The translations under genes were made by a program, and so were the position numbers. A stretch of 6,306 bases of DNA from Actinomycetota bacterium (GTDB lineage: Bacteria > Actinomycetota > Actinomycetes > Propionibacteriales > Propionibacteriaceae). The notes below the pieces were generated by a model. That model saw nothing but the letters and a program-made list of their open reading frames with translations. It ran no database searches and had not been told where the DNA came from. Numbering within the stretch: position 1 is the stretch's first letter; each line of letters starts with the position of its first letter. The stretch lies in assembly GCA_016213595.1 (NCBI GenBank), contig JACRAA010000258.1, positions 1 through 6,306 of the forward strand, in the 5' to 3' direction. Positions 5,631-6,306 of this stretch are shown here, piece after piece.

Positions 5631-6302
5631 TCACCAGCCTCGCTGGCGCCACTCCTCCAGATGCGGGCGTTCGTCCCCGAGAGTCGTGGGAAGACCGTGG
5701 CCCGGGTGCACGACCGTGTCGTCGCCGTACACGTCGAAGATCCGGGTCGTCACGTCTCCGAACAGCGACGCGAACCGCTCCGGGTCCTGGTTGGTGTTGC
5801 CGACCCCGCCCGGGAACAGGGAGTCGCCGGTGAAGAGGTGTACGGGCAGGTCGGGGCCCGGGTCGTACGCGAGGCAGATCGAGCCGGGAGTGTGACCGCG
5901 GAGGTGGATCACGGTGAGGTCGAAGCCCTCCACGGCCACGATGTCGTGGTTCTTGAGCTGGACGTCCGGCCGGATGCCGGTCTGCCCCGCAATGGCGGCG
6001 GCATCGCCGGCGCCCGACGCGGTACGGACCCCCGTCTCGTCGACGAGCTCGCGGAGGGCGCGGATGTGGTCGTAGTGGGAGTGCGTCGTGATGATGAGGG
6101 ACAGGCGGGTCGTCTCCGACGCGTCGTTCGCTGAGGCGTCGAGCATGCGCCGGATCTTGCGGATGCCGCCGGCCGCGTCGATGAGGACCTGTGCCCCACT
6201 GTCCTTGCTCGTCACGAGGTAGACGTTGTTGTTCATCTCCGAGACGGCGACGCGACGGATCGTGACCAGCGGCAGGTCATAGAGGCTTACATCATCCGGC
6301 AT
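5631..6302 (-). CDS. Metallo-beta-lactamase-fold hydrolase, glyoxalase-II-like
   Basis: This 223-residue cytoplasmic-type hydrolase shows the complete dinuclear metal signature: HSHYDH at 74-79 (His74, His76, Asp78, His79), His137 in RGHTPGS, Asp160 in FTGDSLFPGGVGNT and His202 in HPGHG. The GDSLFPGGVGNT block is typical of glyoxalase-II-like thioester or persulfide-type hydrolases, but the substrate cannot be told from sequence. The C-terminal PHLEEWRQRGW matches a frequent ending in actinobacterial members. There is no signal peptide. The ATG at 6302 lies 4 bases from the window edge, so its ribosome binding site is not visible; the frame is still open at the edge and the true start could be further upstream. 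It is the first visible gene of the - strand pair with the five-span membrane protein. Confidence 0.93.
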   Translation of the reverse strand: MPDDVSLYDLPLVTIRRVAVSEMNNNVYLVTSKDSGAQVLIDAAGGIRKIRRMLDASANDASETTRLSLIITTHSHYDHIRALRELVDETGVRTASGAGDAAAIAGQTGIRPDVQLKNHDIVAVEGFDLTVIHLRGHTPGSICLAYDPGPDLPVHLFTGDSLFPGGVGNTNQDPERFASLFGDVTTRIFDVYGDDTVVHPGHGLPTTLGDERPHLEEWRQRGW

Positions 6303-6306
6303 AGCC

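Noticed and set aside
5021..6134. Two long + frames (5021-5833 and 5385-6134) opposite the hydrolase pair
   Set aside because: Both are antisense shadows of the metallo-hydrolase and five-span protein, with charged, motif-free translations.

Overview
The window comes from a high-G+C Gram-positive genome. Third codon positions are almost all G or C, start sites carry GAGG-type ribosome binding sites, and the Zur and zinc-transporter sequences are of actinobacterial type. The protein set suggests an actinomycete of the Nocardioidaceae/Propionibacteriales kind; that placement is inference. No tRNA, rRNA, CRISPR array, insertion sequence or phage gene was seen.

Region 1 (1-2605, + strand) is a zinc-uptake operon. 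It holds the 3' part of znuA (zinc-binding lipoprotein or periplasmic-type protein), then znuC (ATPase), znuB (permease) and zur (zinc-responsive Fur-family repressor). The genes overlap or nearly touch, so they should be co-transcribed and translationally coupled. ZnuA would capture zinc outside the membrane, ZnuB/ZnuC would import it, and Zur would shut the operon off when zinc is plentiful. The operon promoter and any Zur box lie upstream of the window. ZnuB ends in an unusually long His-rich cytoplasmic-type tail and ZnuC in a short one. The first ~110 bases do not keep the ZnuA reading frame.

Region 2 (2606-4530) holds a secreted subtilisin-family (S8) protease, complete with signal peptide, propeptide, catalytic triad and eight cysteines. 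Its leader carries two perfect hairpins. Three inverted repeats follow the gene, the first with a perfect 13-bp stem that is probably a terminator.

Region 3 (4531-4962, + strand) is a small, unrecognised, probably four-span membrane protein with a strong ribosome binding site.

Region 4 (5042-6302, - strand) is a two-gene unit reading toward region 3. It encodes a glyoxalase-II-like metallo-beta-lactamase-fold hydrolase at the window edge, followed 19 nt later by a five-span membrane protein with histidines placed as in b-type cytochromes.

Most of the window is ordinary actinobacterial content. The points worth a second look are the His-rich ZnuB tail, the duplicated 10-base overlap geometry in the znu operon, the structured intergenic regions around the protease, the hydrolase/membrane-protein pair, and the broken frame at the left edge.
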